Origin: Vibrio sp.
GTDB lineage: Bacteria; Pseudomonadota; Gammaproteobacteria; Enterobacterales; Vibrionaceae
Length of the DNA stretch: 48,528 nt
Direction: 5' to 3'
NCBI GenBank assembly: GCA_028131545.1
Contig: JAOICL010000017.1
Coordinates: forward strand, 1 to 48,528
A model generated the notes under the pieces. That model was not told the DNA's origin and did no database searches. It was given only the letters and a program-made list of their open reading frames with translations. The stretch's first letter is position 1. Every line of letters begins with the position of its first letter. The position numbers and the translations under genes are program-made. Positions 35,891 to 48,481 of the stretch are shown one piece after another.

Positions 35891-36906
35891 TGGCTTTGCT
35901 TAAGTCGCTAAAAAAGAAGCAGCCCAAGGGATTATCCCTGTTACAACAAGCCATTAACGATACGACGTTACCGTCACAATGTAACGGTGTCTCGCTATCA
36001 TTGGAGGAGCTGCTTTTTTTCAAAATTCACAGTATCCATTGGCAACCACCCGCCAAAGGAGTCTGGGCTGCGCTGCAAGGAAAATATCGTAGTCGACAGC
36101 TTGGACGAGGAATGGATTTCTCGGAAGTACGGCTGTATCAACCGGGTGATGACATTCGTACTATTGACTGGCGTGTCACGGCTAGAACCGGCAAAACCCA
36201 TACGAAGATTTTTAATGAAGAGCGTGAAAAGCCCGTTATTTTTTACGTGGATTTAACGGCGTCCATGTATTTTGGTTCCACCTTATTATTAAAATCGCTG
36301 CAAGCGGCACACCTAACCAGTTTATTGGCTTGGATCGCCTTTAATAATAAGGACAGAGTGGGTGCGGTAATTGATACGCCCCAAGGGCTCATCAAAATCC
36401 GCCCTTCATCGCAAAAGAAAAGCATTCTACAGATCTTACAAGCGATGATAGATTGTCACCATTCTGTATTATCAGATTTATCGACTAATCCATCGTCTTA
36501 TGCTTCTTCAAATAAGACGGAGCATTTTCATTATGTGCTTCAAGCCATTGACCAATTGGCGCCTAAGGGAAGTGACATTACCTTCATCAGTGATTTTCAC
36601 CAAATGGATTCGTCACATTCATCGCTCATACATCGCTTGAACCGCCATAATCAACTCCGATTCGCGCACCTTTATGATGAGCTTGAACAAGGCGTCACTC
36701 AATTTACTGGGGTCGAATTGGTGGCAAGTAACGAACGATCACAATGGGTGGATTTTTCTTCTAACAAAACCAAGGCAGCACTCAAATCCACCTTTGAAGA
36801 ACGTCATGACTTTTTACATTCATTATCTCAACAGAACAACGTGAACTATTATGCATTCAAAGCGAATGCACCATTGCTCACTCAAATACCCTCTCCCTTT
36901 ATTTAA
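35890..36906 (+). CDS. DUF58 domain protein
   Basis: 338-residue protein of the DUF58/VWA-like group always found with MoxR ATPases. The signature GRGMDFSEVRLYQPGDDIRTIDWRVTART is at about 75-100, followed by a VWA-like fold with VIFYVDLTASMYFG (DxTxS, a variant metal site) at about 117-130. Start ATG overlaps the moxR stop by one base (TAATG), so translation is coupled. It probably acts as the MoxR partner at the membrane; exact biochemistry is not known. Confidence 0.9.
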   Translation: MALLKSLKKKQPKGLSLLQQAINDTTLPSQCNGVSLSLEELLFFKIHSIHWQPPAKGVWAALQGKYRSRQLGRGMDFSEVRLYQPGDDIRTIDWRVTARTGKTHTKIFNEEREKPVIFYVDLTASMYFGSTLLLKSLQAAHLTSLLAWIAFNNKDRVGAVIDTPQGLIKIRPSSQKKSILQILQAMIDCHHSVLSDLSTNPSSYASSNKTEHFHYVLQAIDQLAPKGSDITFISDFHQMDSSHSSLIHRLNRHNQLRFAHLYDELEQGVTQFTGVELVASNERSQWVDFSSNKTKAALKSTFEERHDFLHSLSQQNNVNYYAFKANAPLLTQIPSPFI

Positions 36907-36926
36907 ACACTAGAACGGATTTCTTT

Positions 36927-37388
36927 GTGACTACTCAATCAACACCCTTACCACTTAATGACTCAATATTACCGGTAGAACCTTCTCTTTTTCCCTTAGC
37001 TTGGGGCTGGTGGGCAACCCTTGCGTTACTTGTTATTACGATTATCACGGCGGTATGGCTAACTCACAGCCACAAGCGTAAATACGCACCGAAGAAAACG
37101 GCGCTACGCTTATTATCCAATACGCATAGCCCTGCTGAAGCCTTTGAATTACTGCGCCAATCGGTGCTCAGCTACTATTCCAGACAGACGGTTGCTTCTT
37201 TAACCGGTAAGGATTGGTACGCCTTCTTAGATAAAGAAATTAAAATGCCGCTCTTTATTCCAAATCATGAGCGCTGGGAAGCCATCTTATATTCTCGTAC
37301 GACGCCAAGCGATGAAGAGCGTCAACAGCTCGTTCAAGCTTGCTACCAATGGGTAGATACCGCGTTACCACCAAAGAATAAGGAGTAA
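36927..37388 (+). CDS. DUF4381 membrane protein of the Bat operon
   Basis: 153 residues: a short N-terminal region (LPLNDSILPVEPSLFPLAWGWW), one transmembrane helix (about 29-46, ATLALLVITIITAVWL), then a cytoplasmic helical part (KTALRLLSNTHSPAEAFELLRQSVLSYY...WYAFLD). This layout is that of DUF4381 proteins sitting between DUF58 and BatA genes in gammaproteobacteria. Starts at GTG with a weak ribosome site, 20 bp after the DUF58 stop. Confidence 0.82.
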   Translation: MTTQSTPLPLNDSILPVEPSLFPLAWGWWATLALLVITIITAVWLTHSHKRKYAPKKTALRLLSNTHSPAEAFELLRQSVLSYYSRQTVASLTGKDWYAFLDKEIKMPLFIPNHERWEAILYSRTTPSDEERQQLVQACYQWVDTALPPKNKE

Positions 37389-37392
37389 TAAC

Positions 37393-38353
37393 GTGTTCAG
37401 TTTGGAGTTTATGTGGCCTTGGGCATTTGCTCTGTTGCCTTTGCCTTATTTGGTTTATCGTTTTTTTCCTGAAACCAAACGTCGAACCCCAATACAATTG
37501 CCCCACTTACCTAATGTGGAGCAAGCCCAGACACCGACGCATAAAGTCAGCCGCTGGATTGCCGTTGCCATTTGGGGGCTACTTGTCATCGCCACCAGCA
37601 GACCCGTGTGGTACGGTGAACCGGTGACACTCAATCCAGAGCACCGAGACATGATGCTGGTTGTCGATTTATCGTATTCAATGAGCCAAGAAGATATGCA
37701 TAATGGCAGTGGGTACATCGATCGATTAACCGCCGTAAAGCAAGTCCTCTCTCAATTTATTGATACCCGTCAAGGGGATCGTCTAGGGCTGATTTTTTTT
37801 GCTGATCACGCTTACCTACAAACGCCTTTAACACTCGATAATACGGCAGTAAAGGAACAACTTAATCGTACTGTACTCAAATTGATTGGTACTGATACCG
37901 CGATTGGTGATGGGATTGGTTTAGCTACCAAAAACTTTATTGATAGCAATGCCCCTCAAAGAGTAATGATTTTACTGAGTGATGGTAAAAATACCGCCGG
38001 TGTATTAGATCCGATAAAAGCCGCCAATATCGCTAAAAAGTATGAGGTCACCATTTATACCATTGGCATTGGTGCTGGTGAAATGCAACAACGAAGCTTT
38101 TTTGGCTCTCGCACCGTTAATACCTCTAAGGATTTGGATGAAAAAGCGCTGCAAGATATTGCCTCTATTACGGGAGGACACTATTTTAGAGCGAAAGACA
38201 AAGAGGAATTAAATACAATTTATCAGCGTATCGATGAACTCGAACCCATCAGTTCTGCTTCTGTCGTGTGGCGACCACAATCAGAATGGTTCCCGTATCC
38301 ACTCGCCATCGCATTATGCTTTTCATTTTTTCTCTTAATCACAAGGAGAGATT

Positions 38354-38364
<11 letters not shown>
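37393..38364 (+). CDS. batA: BatA-like VWA membrane protein
   Basis: 323 residues with N-terminal helices (about 8-23 and 54-68), a VWA domain (about 86-285) with complete MIDAS start VVDLSYSMSQ (Asp92-x-Ser94-x-Ser96), and a C-terminal helix (about 299-317). VWA domains with a MIDAS bind a partner through a divalent metal; in the Bat system this is thought to occur in the periplasm under MoxR control. It begins 4 bp after the DUF4381 gene and overlaps batB by 11 bp. Confidence 0.9.
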
Positions 38365-40302
<1,938 letters not shown>

Positions 40303-40309
<7 letters not shown>

Positions 40310-41997
40310 TGAATATGCTCACATCCCTTTCAATATTCCGCCCTATTGCGACTCTTTTTTTGGCAATACTATTACTCTCGATGAATTCAGTGGCTTTCGC
40401 TAATGATCTCCGTGTGAGCGTCAGTAAGAATAAGGTAACCGTTAACGAGATATTTCAATTAAAAGTCACCATTAATCAGCGACTCAGCTCCGATGACATT
40501 CAATTTCAAGATCTCCTTAGTGACTTTGCTTTGATAGGACGTCCAAACTTTGGAAATTCGGTGACCATTGTTAATGGCAAACGAACCGATCGCAGTGAAT
40601 GGAATGTAAATGTCACCGCAACGTCAGCGGGTATCGCGCGCATCCCCTCTTTCCGTGTTGCGGGAGAAACATCACAACCGATCGCGATACAAGTCATCCA
40701 AGACAGTACTCGCCCGAATATGGATGAATTCGTCGAGTTTCAACACTCATTAAATAAAAACACGTTATACCCGAACGAAAGCGCTATTTTGCATTCTAAG
40801 CTCATCATCAAAGCAAACCCAAGAGGGTTACAAGATCCTAAAATTGCGCCACCAAGAGTCGATTCTCCTCAAGCGATTACGATGGAAGAACTCGGGGAAC
40901 CTAATCAATATCAAACCATATTGAACGGAATCGAAGTGACCATCTTAGAACAAAAGTACCGTATTTCTTCGAATATTTCTGGCGAATACACGCTATATTC
41001 TCCCTCTTTTCAAAGTCAATTACTCTATAGAGCGCGCACGGGTACACAGGCCATCACTCTGGATGTCCCACCCAAATCATTTTCGGTTTCTGTATTAAAT
41101 AAACCCGCCAATTATAAAGGGCTGTGGCTCCCAACAAAACAACTTCAATTTCATGAAACTTGGTTTAATAGCCAAGGGGACGCCATTCCTGTTTCCGATA
41201 ACGTATCAATCAAAGTCGGTGAATCCCTTAGCCGTACGATTACATTGGATATCGAAGGATTATCCTCCGAGCAATTCCCTAAGTTACATTTTGATTACCC
41301 TGATTCCCTTCGTTTGTATAAAGAAAAGCCGGTGTTTACCACCATTAATGACTCGGTAACTAGAATGACGATTAAACATGTACTCATTCCAAAGAACGAA
41401 GGCACCTTCCTCATCCCATCAACGAAGCTTAATTGGTGGCATAGCCAAGAGAAAAAACAAAACACCGCCGAGCTGGACGGTATCACTCTCACTGTTGAAC
41501 CCGGTGAATTTGTTGCATCAAGCCAAACTTTGTTACCTGTCACTTCTTCAAATGTTGAAGTGAAAGAAGTCATTATTAAGGACGCTGGAATCTGGCCATA
41601 CATAGCAGGATTATTGGGGCTGCTTTGGCTCACCACTCTCTTTTGGGCGTTCAAATTAAAGTCGGCGCACTCTCATTCTAACCATACTCAGCACTCTTTA
41701 TCGCGCACCACAGCGGATCGGTCACACTATGAGCAGCTTTTATTAGCGATTAAAAACGAAGATATCGTACATGTTTCGTTATGGATGCAACGCTGGTTCG
41801 ATGAACTGCACCTTCCAGCTAATGAAACGAGTGAAATGAATGCATTAATGCAATCCATTCATCAATCTCACTATGCCTCTGACGGTTTAGCCAATACCAG
41901 CGTTCAAAGTCAAAACCTGAAAAAACTCACCACGCTTGCCAAGCAACTCAATAAGAAACAAAGCAACAAAAAAGGTGAAAATTTAGCCTCTTTATGA
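40303..41997 (+). CDS. batD: BatD-like membrane protein
   Basis: 564 residues: signal peptide (ending near ...SMNSVAFA), a large periplasmic part of repeated Ig-like beta domains (starting NDLRVSVSKNKVTVNEIFQLKV), one transmembrane helix at about 427-448 (IWPYIAGLLGLLWLTTLFWAF) and a short cytoplasmic tail. Typical of the BatD family (tied to oxygen tolerance in Bacteroides, a link not shown in vibrios). Last gene of the operon; its ATG overlaps the batB stop. Two more in-frame ATGs lie within five codons. Confidence 0.88.
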
Positions 41998-42116
41998 GGC
42001 TGAATGATAATAATGTCAGCTCTATCGCACTAACATGAAATTTATTTACAATAATCGCTAGTTAGTGGTTGATGTCCACCATGATGTTCGTCAAAATGAA
42101 GGCGACGTTATAAAAA

Positions 42117-42237
42117 TGGATAGTTGCAGCGATACCCTGCATCATAGGGTATGTTTTTAGCTGCAACTGATTAATGGAATAAGTGTGCTGTCATTGTTTC
42201 AATGACCCTTTCTACCGAAAAGGGATCATTATTTTTT
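42117..42237 (+). ncRNA. Candidate structured RNA or leader upstream of zwf
   Basis: Two stem-loops in the 348-bp gap. The first (42122-42168) is nested: outer stem AGTTGCAGC/GCTGCAACT, inner stem ATACCCT/AGGGTAT. The second (42201-42237) is a terminator-like hairpin ending in TTTTTT. Together they look like a small RNA or the 3' end of the bat transcript; a zwf attenuator is also possible. A 14-codon frame from ATG 42117 spans the first hairpin but lacks a well-placed ribosome site. No promoter was confirmed. Confidence 0.4.
42201..42237 (+). terminator. Terminator between batD and zwf
   Basis: Stem AATGACCCTTT/AAAGGGATCATT (one mismatch/bulge), followed by ATTTTTTG. It separates the bat operon and the upstream stem-loop from zwf, whose start is about 110 bp later. 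TTGACT at 42276-42281 may be a -35 for zwf. Confidence 0.7.
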
Positions 42238-42345
42238 GTGATATGTATCTATCTAATCGGTTTAGTCATCCTTTTTGACTCCAATAGTTTGACTTAAAAA
42301 AGATAGGTATTTGCGCGTATTTTTAGCATCTATATAGGAAAGAAA

Positions 42346-43845
42346 ATGGTAATACCAGACAACAGCAGTATTGTTATCTTTGGTGCTTCTGGCGATCTAA
42401 CTTATCGTAAGTTAATTCCCGCTCTTTACCACCTGTTTTCAAATGGTCAACTCCCTAATAACTTCTCTATTTTGGGCGTAAGTCGTACAGAGTATAGTGA
42501 TGAGTCTTACCGAGAAAAAATCACTCGCTCAATGCTTGAGTTAGAAAAGACTGAACCTGCAACGCTTGAAGCGTTTATGTCGCATCTACATTACCAAGCT
42601 ATTGATACTGCCAATCGTGATGATTATGTGCGCTTAAAGGATCGTTTAGATGTTCTTGCTAGCGACTATGGTTTTAAAACACGTAATACGCTGTTTTACC
42701 TCTCGACACCACCAAGCCTATATAATGTCATCCCTGCTGCACTTGCCCAACATGGATTGAACTCTGAAAAAGATGGTTGGAAACGACTCATCGTTGAAAA
42801 GCCATTTGGTTATGATCTCGATACCGCAGGTCAACTCGACTATGAGTTACACCAACATTTCAAAGAACATCAAATCTATCGAATCGATCATTACTTAGGT
42901 AAAGAAACCGTTCAAAACCTATTGGTTTTCCGTTTCTCTAATGCCATGTTTGAACCACTTTGGAATCATAATTATATTGACCATGTTGAAATCACGGGTG
43001 CAGAATTCCTCGGTGTTGAAGAACGTGGTGGATACTATGATGGGTCTGGCGCACTACGTGATATGTTTCAAAATCACTTGCTTCAAGTATTGGCTATGGT
43101 TGCGATGGAACCACCAGCTCAAATCAATGCAGATGCAATGCGTGATGAAATCGTTAAAGTATTGCAATGCCTAAAACCTCTAGATGAAGCTGACCTAGAA
43201 AATAACGTAATTTTAGGCCAATACACAGAGTCCAATGTTCGAGGTGACACTTTACCCGGTTACCGTCAAGAGAACGGTGTCGCTGATGATTCAAAAACCG
43301 AAACCTTCGTGTGCGTCAAATCGTTTATTAACAACTGGCGATGGAACGGTGTTCCGTTTTACATTCGTTCAGGCAAACGCATGCCAACTCGTGTAACTGA
43401 AGTCGTATTACACTTCAAACGTACTCCCCACCCTGTTTTTGGTGTTGATGCCCCAGATAACAAGCTGATCCTGAGAATACAACCCGATGAAGGCATTCAA
43501 ATTGTCTTTGGCCTGAAAGAGCCTGGCGCTGGATTCCACGCTAAAGAAGTGGACATGAACTTCCACTACAGCGATTTACAAGAAACGCAAATGCTAACGG
43601 CTTATGAGCGACTATTATTAGATGCACTTAATGGTGATGCGACTTTATTTGCTCGTAGCGATGCGGTCGAAGCTTGTTGGGAATACGTTCAACCCATTTT
43701 GGACTACAAAAAAGATCCTAAGATTTATGGTTATGCCTGTGCCACATGGGGACCAAAAGAATCTGACCAAATGTTAGAAAAAGACGGTCGTCAATGGCGT
43801 CAACCTTGTAAAAACCTTGCCAATACGGATTACTGCGAATTATGA
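42346..43845 (+). CDS. zwf: Glucose-6-phosphate 1-dehydrogenase
   Basis: Oxidises glucose 6-phosphate to 6-phosphogluconolactone, making NADPH; entry to the oxidative pentose phosphate and Entner-Doudoroff routes. The 499 residues show the nucleotide-binding [17 protein letters not shown] (13-29) and the active-site [14 protein letters not shown] (about 178-191). Length is typical. AGGA lies seven bases before the ATG. It overlaps pgl by 4 bp (ATGA), the start of a three-gene operon also found in V. cholerae chromosome II. Confidence 0.97.
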   Translation: MVIPDNSSIVIFGASGDLTYRKLIPALYHLFSNGQLPNNFSILGVSRTEYSDESYREKITRSMLELEKTEPATLEAFMSHLHYQAIDTANRDDYVRLKDRLDVLASDYGFKTRNTLFYLSTPPSLYNVIPAALAQHGLNSEKDGWKRLIVEKPFGYDLDTAGQLDYELHQHFKEHQIYRIDHYLGKETVQNLLVFRFSNAMFEPLWNHNYIDHVEITGAEFLGVEERGGYYDGSGALRDMFQNHLLQVLAMVAMEPPAQINADAMRDEIVKVLQCLKPLDEADLENNVILGQYTESNVRGDTLPGYRQENGVADDSKTETFVCVKSFINNWRWNGVPFYIRSGKRMPTRVTEVVLHFKRTPHPVFGVDAPDNKLILRIQPDEGIQIVFGLKEPGAGFHAKEVDMNFHYSDLQETQMLTAYERLLLDALNGDATLFARSDAVEACWEYVQPILDYKKDPKIYGYACATWGPKESDQMLEKDGRQWRQPCKNLANTDYCEL

Positions 43846-44558
43846 TCAACCACAAAATTTTTGACACAGCGGAACAAGTTGTTTCAACTTTAGCTGATGA
43901 ATTAAAAGCCTATAGTGAACTGAACCGTCCTGTACATATCTCTTTGTCAGGTGGCAGTACACCAAAGATGCTATTCAAGCTTCTTTCAGCCGATCAATAT
44001 GCAACCAGCATTCAATGGTCTAACCTGCATTTTTGGTGGGGTGATGAACGTTGTGTGGCTCCTGATGATGCTGAAAGCAATTACGGTGAAGCCAATCAGC
44101 TGCTTTTCAGTCAAGTCGCTATTCCTGCTGAAAACATTCACCGCATTCTAGGTGAAAATGAAGCAGAAAGTGAAGCCGTTCGTTTTGCTAACGAAATGGC
44201 CGATGTCATCCCAAAAGACAATGACACACCGGTATTTGACTGGATTCTACTTGGTGTTGGTGCTGATGGTCACACAGCATCACTATTCCCTGGTCAAACT
44301 GATTACAATGACAATAACTTATCTGTCGTCGCTTCTCACCCTGAATCAGGGCAACTGCGTGTTTCTAAAACAGCAAAAGTATTAGAAGCGGCTAAGCGCA
44401 TCAGTTACCTAGTATTGGGCGCGGGTAAAATTGATATTGTGAAAGAAATTCATACTACTCCTGCTGAAGATTTACCTTATCCAGCAGCTAAAATTCGCTC
44501 AGCACAAGGCGAAACCGAGTGGTACCTTGATTCTAGTGCAGCAAGTAAAATTGCCTAA
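43842..44558 (+). CDS. pgl: 6-phosphogluconolactonase
   Basis: Hydrolyses 6-phosphogluconolactone to 6-phosphogluconate. The 238 residues are of the DevB/Pgl type related to glucosamine-6-phosphate isomerases: [17 protein letters not shown] near 32-48, FWWGDERCV at about 64-72, [14 protein letters not shown] at about 142-155. The start overlaps the zwf stop, so the two are translationally coupled. No signal peptide; cytoplasmic. Confidence 0.95.
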   Translation: MINHKIFDTAEQVVSTLADELKAYSELNRPVHISLSGGSTPKMLFKLLSADQYATSIQWSNLHFWWGDERCVAPDDAESNYGEANQLLFSQVAIPAENIHRILGENEAESEAVRFANEMADVIPKDNDTPVFDWILLGVGADGHTASLFPGQTDYNDNNLSVVASHPESGQLRVSKTAKVLEAAKRISYLVLGAGKIDIVKEIHTTPAEDLPYPAAKIRSAQGETEWYLDSSAASKIA

Positions 44559-44591
44559 TTTTACTTAACGGAAAAAATAATGGAGAACACA

Positions 44592-46040
44592 ATGAAAGGT
44601 GATATTGGTGTAATTGGTCTAGCTGTTATGGGCCAGAACCTAATCTTAAACATGAATGACAACGGCTTCAAAGTTGTTGCTCACAACCGTACTGCTGCAA
44701 AAGTAGATGAGTTTTTAGAAGGCCCAGCAAAGGGCACGAACATTGTTGGTGCATACTCTTTAGAAGAGTTAGTTGAAAAACTAGAAAAGCCACGCAAAGT
44801 GATGCTTATGGTACGTGCTGGTTCAGTTGTTGATGCATTCATTGATAACCTAGCTCCACTACTAGATGAAGGTGATATCATCATTGATGGTGGTAACACT
44901 AACTACCCTGATACTAACCGCCGTGTTGTTGCCCTTAAAGAGAAAGGGTTTCAGTTCATTGGCGCTGGTGTTTCTGGTGGTGAAGAAGGTGCTCGTTTTG
45001 GTCCGTCTATCATGCCAGGTGGTTCTGAAGAAGCATGGCCTGCCGTTAAGCCTATCTTCCAAGGTATTGCAGCTAAAACAGAAAATGGTGAGCCATGTTC
45101 TGATTGGGTTGGTAAAGATGGCGCTGGTCACTTTGTTAAGATGGTACATAACGGTATCGAATACGGCGACATGCAGCTCATTACTGAAGCCTACCAATTC
45201 ATGAAAGATGGCCTAGGTCTATCTGCTGATGATATGCAAAAAGTATTCGCTGAGTGGAACAAGACTGAGCTTGATAGCTACCTTGTTGAAATCACAGCTG
45301 ATATTCTTGGCTATAAAGACGAAGATGGTGAGCCTCTCGTTGAAAAGATCCTAGACACGGCTGGTCAAAAAGGCACGGGTAAATGGACGGGTATTAACGC
45401 TCTTGATCTAGGTATCCCTCTAACGCTGATTTCAGAATCTGTATTCTCTCGTTGTTTATCAGCTCTAAAAGACCAACGTGTTGAAGCTGAAGGTCTATTT
45501 GGCAAAACCATCACTCCAGTTGAAGGTGATAAGCAAGAATGGGTTGATGCTTTACGTCAGGCGCTACTTGCATCAAAAATCATTTCTTACGCTCAAGGCT
45601 TTATGCTAATGCGTGAAGCATCTGATCAAAACGGTTGGGATCTAAACTACGGTAACGTTGCGCTATTATGGCGTGGTGGCTGTATCATTCGTTCTGCTTT
45701 CCTAAGCAACATCCGTGATGCTTATGAAACGGACCCAGAGCTTGCATTCCTAGGGACTGACGCTTACTTCAAAGGTATTTTAGAAAACTGCCTTGCTGCA
45801 TGGCGTAAAGTCGCAGCGAAGTCATTAGAAGTTGGTATTCCAATGCCATGTACTATCTCTGCTCTGTCTTTCTTAGATGGTTACACTACAGCTCGTCTTC
45901 CTGCGAACCTTCTACAAGCACAGCGTGATTACTTCGGTGCTCACACCTATGAGCGTCTAGATCGTCCACGTGGTGAATTCTTCCATACAAATTGGACCGG
46001 TACAGGCGGTAACACCTCATCAACAACGTATGATGTGTAA
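44592..46040 (+). CDS. gnd: 6-phosphogluconate dehydrogenase, decarboxylating
   Basis: Oxidative decarboxylation of 6-phosphogluconate to ribulose 5-phosphate with NADP. Product 482 residues: NADP loop GVIGLAVMGQNL, IIDGGNTNYPDT, GAGVSGGEEGARFGPSIMPGG and the catalytic HFVKMVHNGIEYGDMQLI. ATG 44592 is preferred because GGAG lies six bases upstream; the ATG at 44580 itself spans that ribosome site. It lies 33 bp after pgl and is followed by a strong terminator. Confidence 0.97.
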   Translation: MKGDIGVIGLAVMGQNLILNMNDNGFKVVAHNRTAAKVDEFLEGPAKGTNIVGAYSLEELVEKLEKPRKVMLMVRAGSVVDAFIDNLAPLLDEGDIIIDGGNTNYPDTNRRVVALKEKGFQFIGAGVSGGEEGARFGPSIMPGGSEEAWPAVKPIFQGIAAKTENGEPCSDWVGKDGAGHFVKMVHNGIEYGDMQLITEAYQFMKDGLGLSADDMQKVFAEWNKTELDSYLVEITADILGYKDEDGEPLVEKILDTAGQKGTGKWTGINALDLGIPLTLISESVFSRCLSALKDQRVEAEGLFGKTITPVEGDKQEWVDALRQALLASKIISYAQGFMLMREASDQNGWDLNYGNVALLWRGGCIIRSAFLSNIRDAYETDPELAFLGTDAYFKGILENCLAAWRKVAAKSLEVGIPMPCTISALSFLDGYTTARLPANLLQAQRDYFGAHTYERLDRPRGEFFHTNWTGTGGNTSSTTYDV

Positions 46041-46076
46041 TCAAAATACATTAATGTCATAACACATTAATACAAG

Positions 46077-46110
46077 AAAAGAGGCGGCTCATCGAGTCGC
46101 CTCTTTTTTT
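46077..46110 (+). terminator. Terminator of zwf-pgl-gnd
   Basis: 10-bp stem GAGGCGGCTC/GAGTCGCCTC (one G-U) with a 3-base loop, then TTTTTTT, 37 bp after the gnd stop. The remaining gap to 46327 is AT-rich with no clear feature. Confidence 0.9.
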
Positions 46111-46327
46111 AAACGTATTAAAAAGATAAAACGTGCTACGACTAAATAATCTTAAAACGGCTTGATATTCGTCACAAAAAGTAGCACTACAAAACCAATA
46201 CAACGTCGCATTTCACTTCTTTTAACGTCAATGTTTAGTAAAAACTGTGTCAACTCCCCCCCATTAAGGGAAATTCTTTACTATGATTTAATTGTCCTTT
46301 AGTCATATACATAGAGAGAGAAAAACA

Positions 46328-46480
46328 ATGGAATTATATCAACGTTTTGGTTTCCCAAAGACCGCTCAGGCTCAATCAAATACTGCATCAAAATCTGAAA
46401 ATATGAAACAAGGAAAAGAAGAGCGCCGACAAGAACTCGTTAAACAAGCGCAAAAGAACGGTGGTTATAAGGTCGATTAA
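46328..46480 (+). CDS. Small basic protein, 50 residues, unknown function
   Basis: Starts MELYQRFGFPKTAQAQ at ATG 46328, with GAGAGAG eight to ten bases upstream; an upstream extension to 46292 is possible but lacks support. The second half is highly charged (KQGKEERRQELVKQAQKNGG) and likely helical. It has its own terminator and is set apart from gnd. Family not recognised. Confidence 0.6.
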   Translation: MELYQRFGFPKTAQAQSNTASKSENMKQGKEERRQELVKQAQKNGGYKVD

Positions 46481-46509
46481 AAGTGACCCACCACTACAAC
46501 CAAGATAAA

Positions 46510-46536
46510 AAAGCCGAGCATATATGCTCGGCTTTC
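46510..46536. terminator. Bidirectional terminator between small gene and ggt
   Basis: Perfect stem AAGCCGAGCA/TGCTCGGCTT with loop TATA; A and T tracts on both sides serve the small plus-strand gene and the minus-strand ggt. Confidence 0.85.
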
Positions 46537-46594
46537 TATTTAGTTTAGTAAGGATAATGACTGTCGTGATAAAAACGGTGACACCTGCTAACGT

Positions 46595-48349
46595 CTAATG
46601 ACCTAAAGATGTTGACGCTCTTCGTCTATCTGTTGCTCCATGAATTACACCATCACGAATCTCTATCGCATTTAATCCACTCACTACTGGAATGACATGC
46701 ACTGGGTACCCTAGCTCCATAAAGCCAGGCACTAGCATTTCAGCAAATGTACGTTTTTCAACAAGTAGCCCTTTTGGGTTCTTCGGTTTAGTTCGGTCAA
46801 TTTTCGTTCCATATTGGATATTAGGTAAGTCAATCGCTTGTTGCGCTGTTAACCCCCAATCGACAATACCAACAATCGTTTTCAGTACGTAACCCGGAAT
46901 TTGAGAACTACCTGGTGAACCGATAACAAGCTCTAAATTCCCTTCCTTATCAAACATCATAATGGGTGACATTGCCGATCGTGGACGCTTTCCTGCCGCT
47001 ATGGCATTAGCAACCGGTTTTCCTTTAAAGGTAGGTTTGGATGAAAAATTGGCCATTTGTGCATTTAAGAGTAGGCCATTCACCATCACTCCTGACCCCA
47101 TCCCTGTCCCTACTGTACTCGTCATCGCAATCGCATTGCCGTCTGAATCAATAATTGATATATGCCCTGTATCTTTACTTTCAGGATCGTTCAATTCTGA
47201 TGTTTCTAATGAGACGCCAAAATCACCGGCACTGACCTTTCCAGTCATGACGCCTGTTTTAAAGATTAACTGTCTTCTTTCTTTAATATAATCAGGTGAG
47301 AGCATGGCTTGAGTATCTGTCGAAATAAAATCAGGGTCACCAGCGTAAGCCACACGATCTGAATGAGAAAGTCTCATGGCTTCCGTCATGAGTCGCCATG
47401 GTTCTAATTCTGTTGGTTTAAAGGTATCAATGGGGTAAGTTTCCAAAAGCTCCAATGTCTGCGAAACCATCAAACCACCCGAAGCTGGATAACCAAAGGA
47501 ACGAATCGTTTTCTCTTTATATTGTGACTCAACGACCTCTCTTTCTTTAATCTGATAGTTTTTGAAATCGCTTAGAGATAATTTAGGGTGTTCCACGGGT
47601 AATAAATTATTCACTTTATCAATAATCGCTTTACCTAATGGACCATCATATAAGTATTTATCTCTAGACTTTGCTATCCCCTTCAATGTGGCTGCTAGGG
47701 CTGGATTTTTCATTGGTGTTCCAGCGGGTTTAATCTCGTCCCCATCCCAATACAGTGCCTTTATTTCATCATCTTTGATTAATCGTGATTGTTCACGAAC
47801 AACAATATCAGCGGTATAGCTATTCATGGCATAACCATGTTCAGCATAATGAATGGCTGGTGTCACTAATTCTTCCCACTTCATTGAACCGTATTTTTGG
47901 TGGGCTTCTGAAAGTAAACGTAATGTACCTGGGATCGCAACCGACTTAGCGCCTAAAATTTCATTTCGAGCAACAGCTCGACCTTCATCATTAAGAAACA
48001 TATTTGGTGTCGCTGATATAGGAGCTTGATCTCGTCCATCAAGTGCGAGTGTTTTATCATCGTTTTTGCGGTAGTACAGCGCAAATGTGCCGCCGCCAAG
48101 CCCTGTCATATCAGGCTCTACAACTGACATAACCATTTGCATTGCAACCATGGCATCAATGGCATTACCCCCTTGAGACAAGATAGAGTAACCCGTACTG
48201 GTGACATACGGGTTAGTTGCACTGACCATGTATTTTTGTCCTGTCGCATCTGGGTAAACAGGTAAGATTTGATCTTCGTTGAAAAAAGGAACAGCTGTTA
48301 GCTGTGTTGCGATAAGGTGTGTCATTGATAAACTGAAGGCAGTAAGCAC
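46595..48349 (-). CDS. ggt: Gamma-glutamyltransferase
   Basis: Exported enzyme that cleaves gamma-glutamyl bonds of glutathione and transfers or hydrolyses the glutamyl group; a proenzyme that cuts itself into two subunits. Family motifs: GGNAIDAMVAMQ (substrate-side helix), GLGGGTFALYY, DGRDQAP, the autocleavage/nucleophile Thr in DTGHISIIDSDGNAIAMT, and GSPGSSQIP. Where E. coli Ggt has TTH, this one has TGH. Length 584 is normal. Start is GTG 48349, supported by GGGAG seven bases upstream; the N-terminus is only weakly signal-like. Confidence 0.93.
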   Translation of the reverse strand: MLTAFSLSMTHLIATQLTAVPFFNEDQILPVYPDATGQKYMVSATNPYVTSTGYSILSQGGNAIDAMVAMQMVMSVVEPDMTGLGGGTFALYYRKNDDKTLALDGRDQAPISATPNMFLNDEGRAVARNEILGAKSVAIPGTLRLLSEAHQKYGSMKWEELVTPAIHYAEHGYAMNSYTADIVVREQSRLIKDDEIKALYWDGDEIKPAGTPMKNPALAATLKGIAKSRDKYLYDGPLGKAIIDKVNNLLPVEHPKLSLSDFKNYQIKEREVVESQYKEKTIRSFGYPASGGLMVSQTLELLETYPIDTFKPTELEPWRLMTEAMRLSHSDRVAYAGDPDFISTDTQAMLSPDYIKERRQLIFKTGVMTGKVSAGDFGVSLETSELNDPESKDTGHISIIDSDGNAIAMTSTVGTGMGSGVMVNGLLLNAQMANFSSKPTFKGKPVANAIAAGKRPRSAMSPIMMFDKEGNLELVIGSPGSSQIPGYVLKTIVGIVDWGLTAQQAIDLPNIQYGTKIDRTKPKNPKGLLVEKRTFAEMLVPGFMELGYPVHVIPVVSGLNAIEIRDGVIHGATDRRRASTSLGH

Positions 48350-48456
48350 AAATAATCTCCCTGTAACGATAATGAAATAGTTGAGAATTAATCATTAAAG
48401 AGTAGGCGGCGATCATGACTTTGTATAACCTAGACTACGAATTTTAGGTAAAAAAA

Positions 48457-48481
48457 AACCATTCGTTAAAAACGAATGGTT
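48457..48481 (-). terminator. Terminator for a minus-strand gene entering from the right
   Basis: Perfect 11-bp stem AACCATTCGTT/AACGAATGGTT. On the minus strand it is followed by a run of Ts, so it ends a transcript whose gene lies beyond the window edge. 48350-48456 holds the ggt upstream region with nothing else clear. Confidence 0.8.

Noticed and set aside
42117..42161. 14-codon leader peptide frame in the zwf upstream hairpin
   Set aside because: No ribosome site at a usable distance and no run of regulatory codons.
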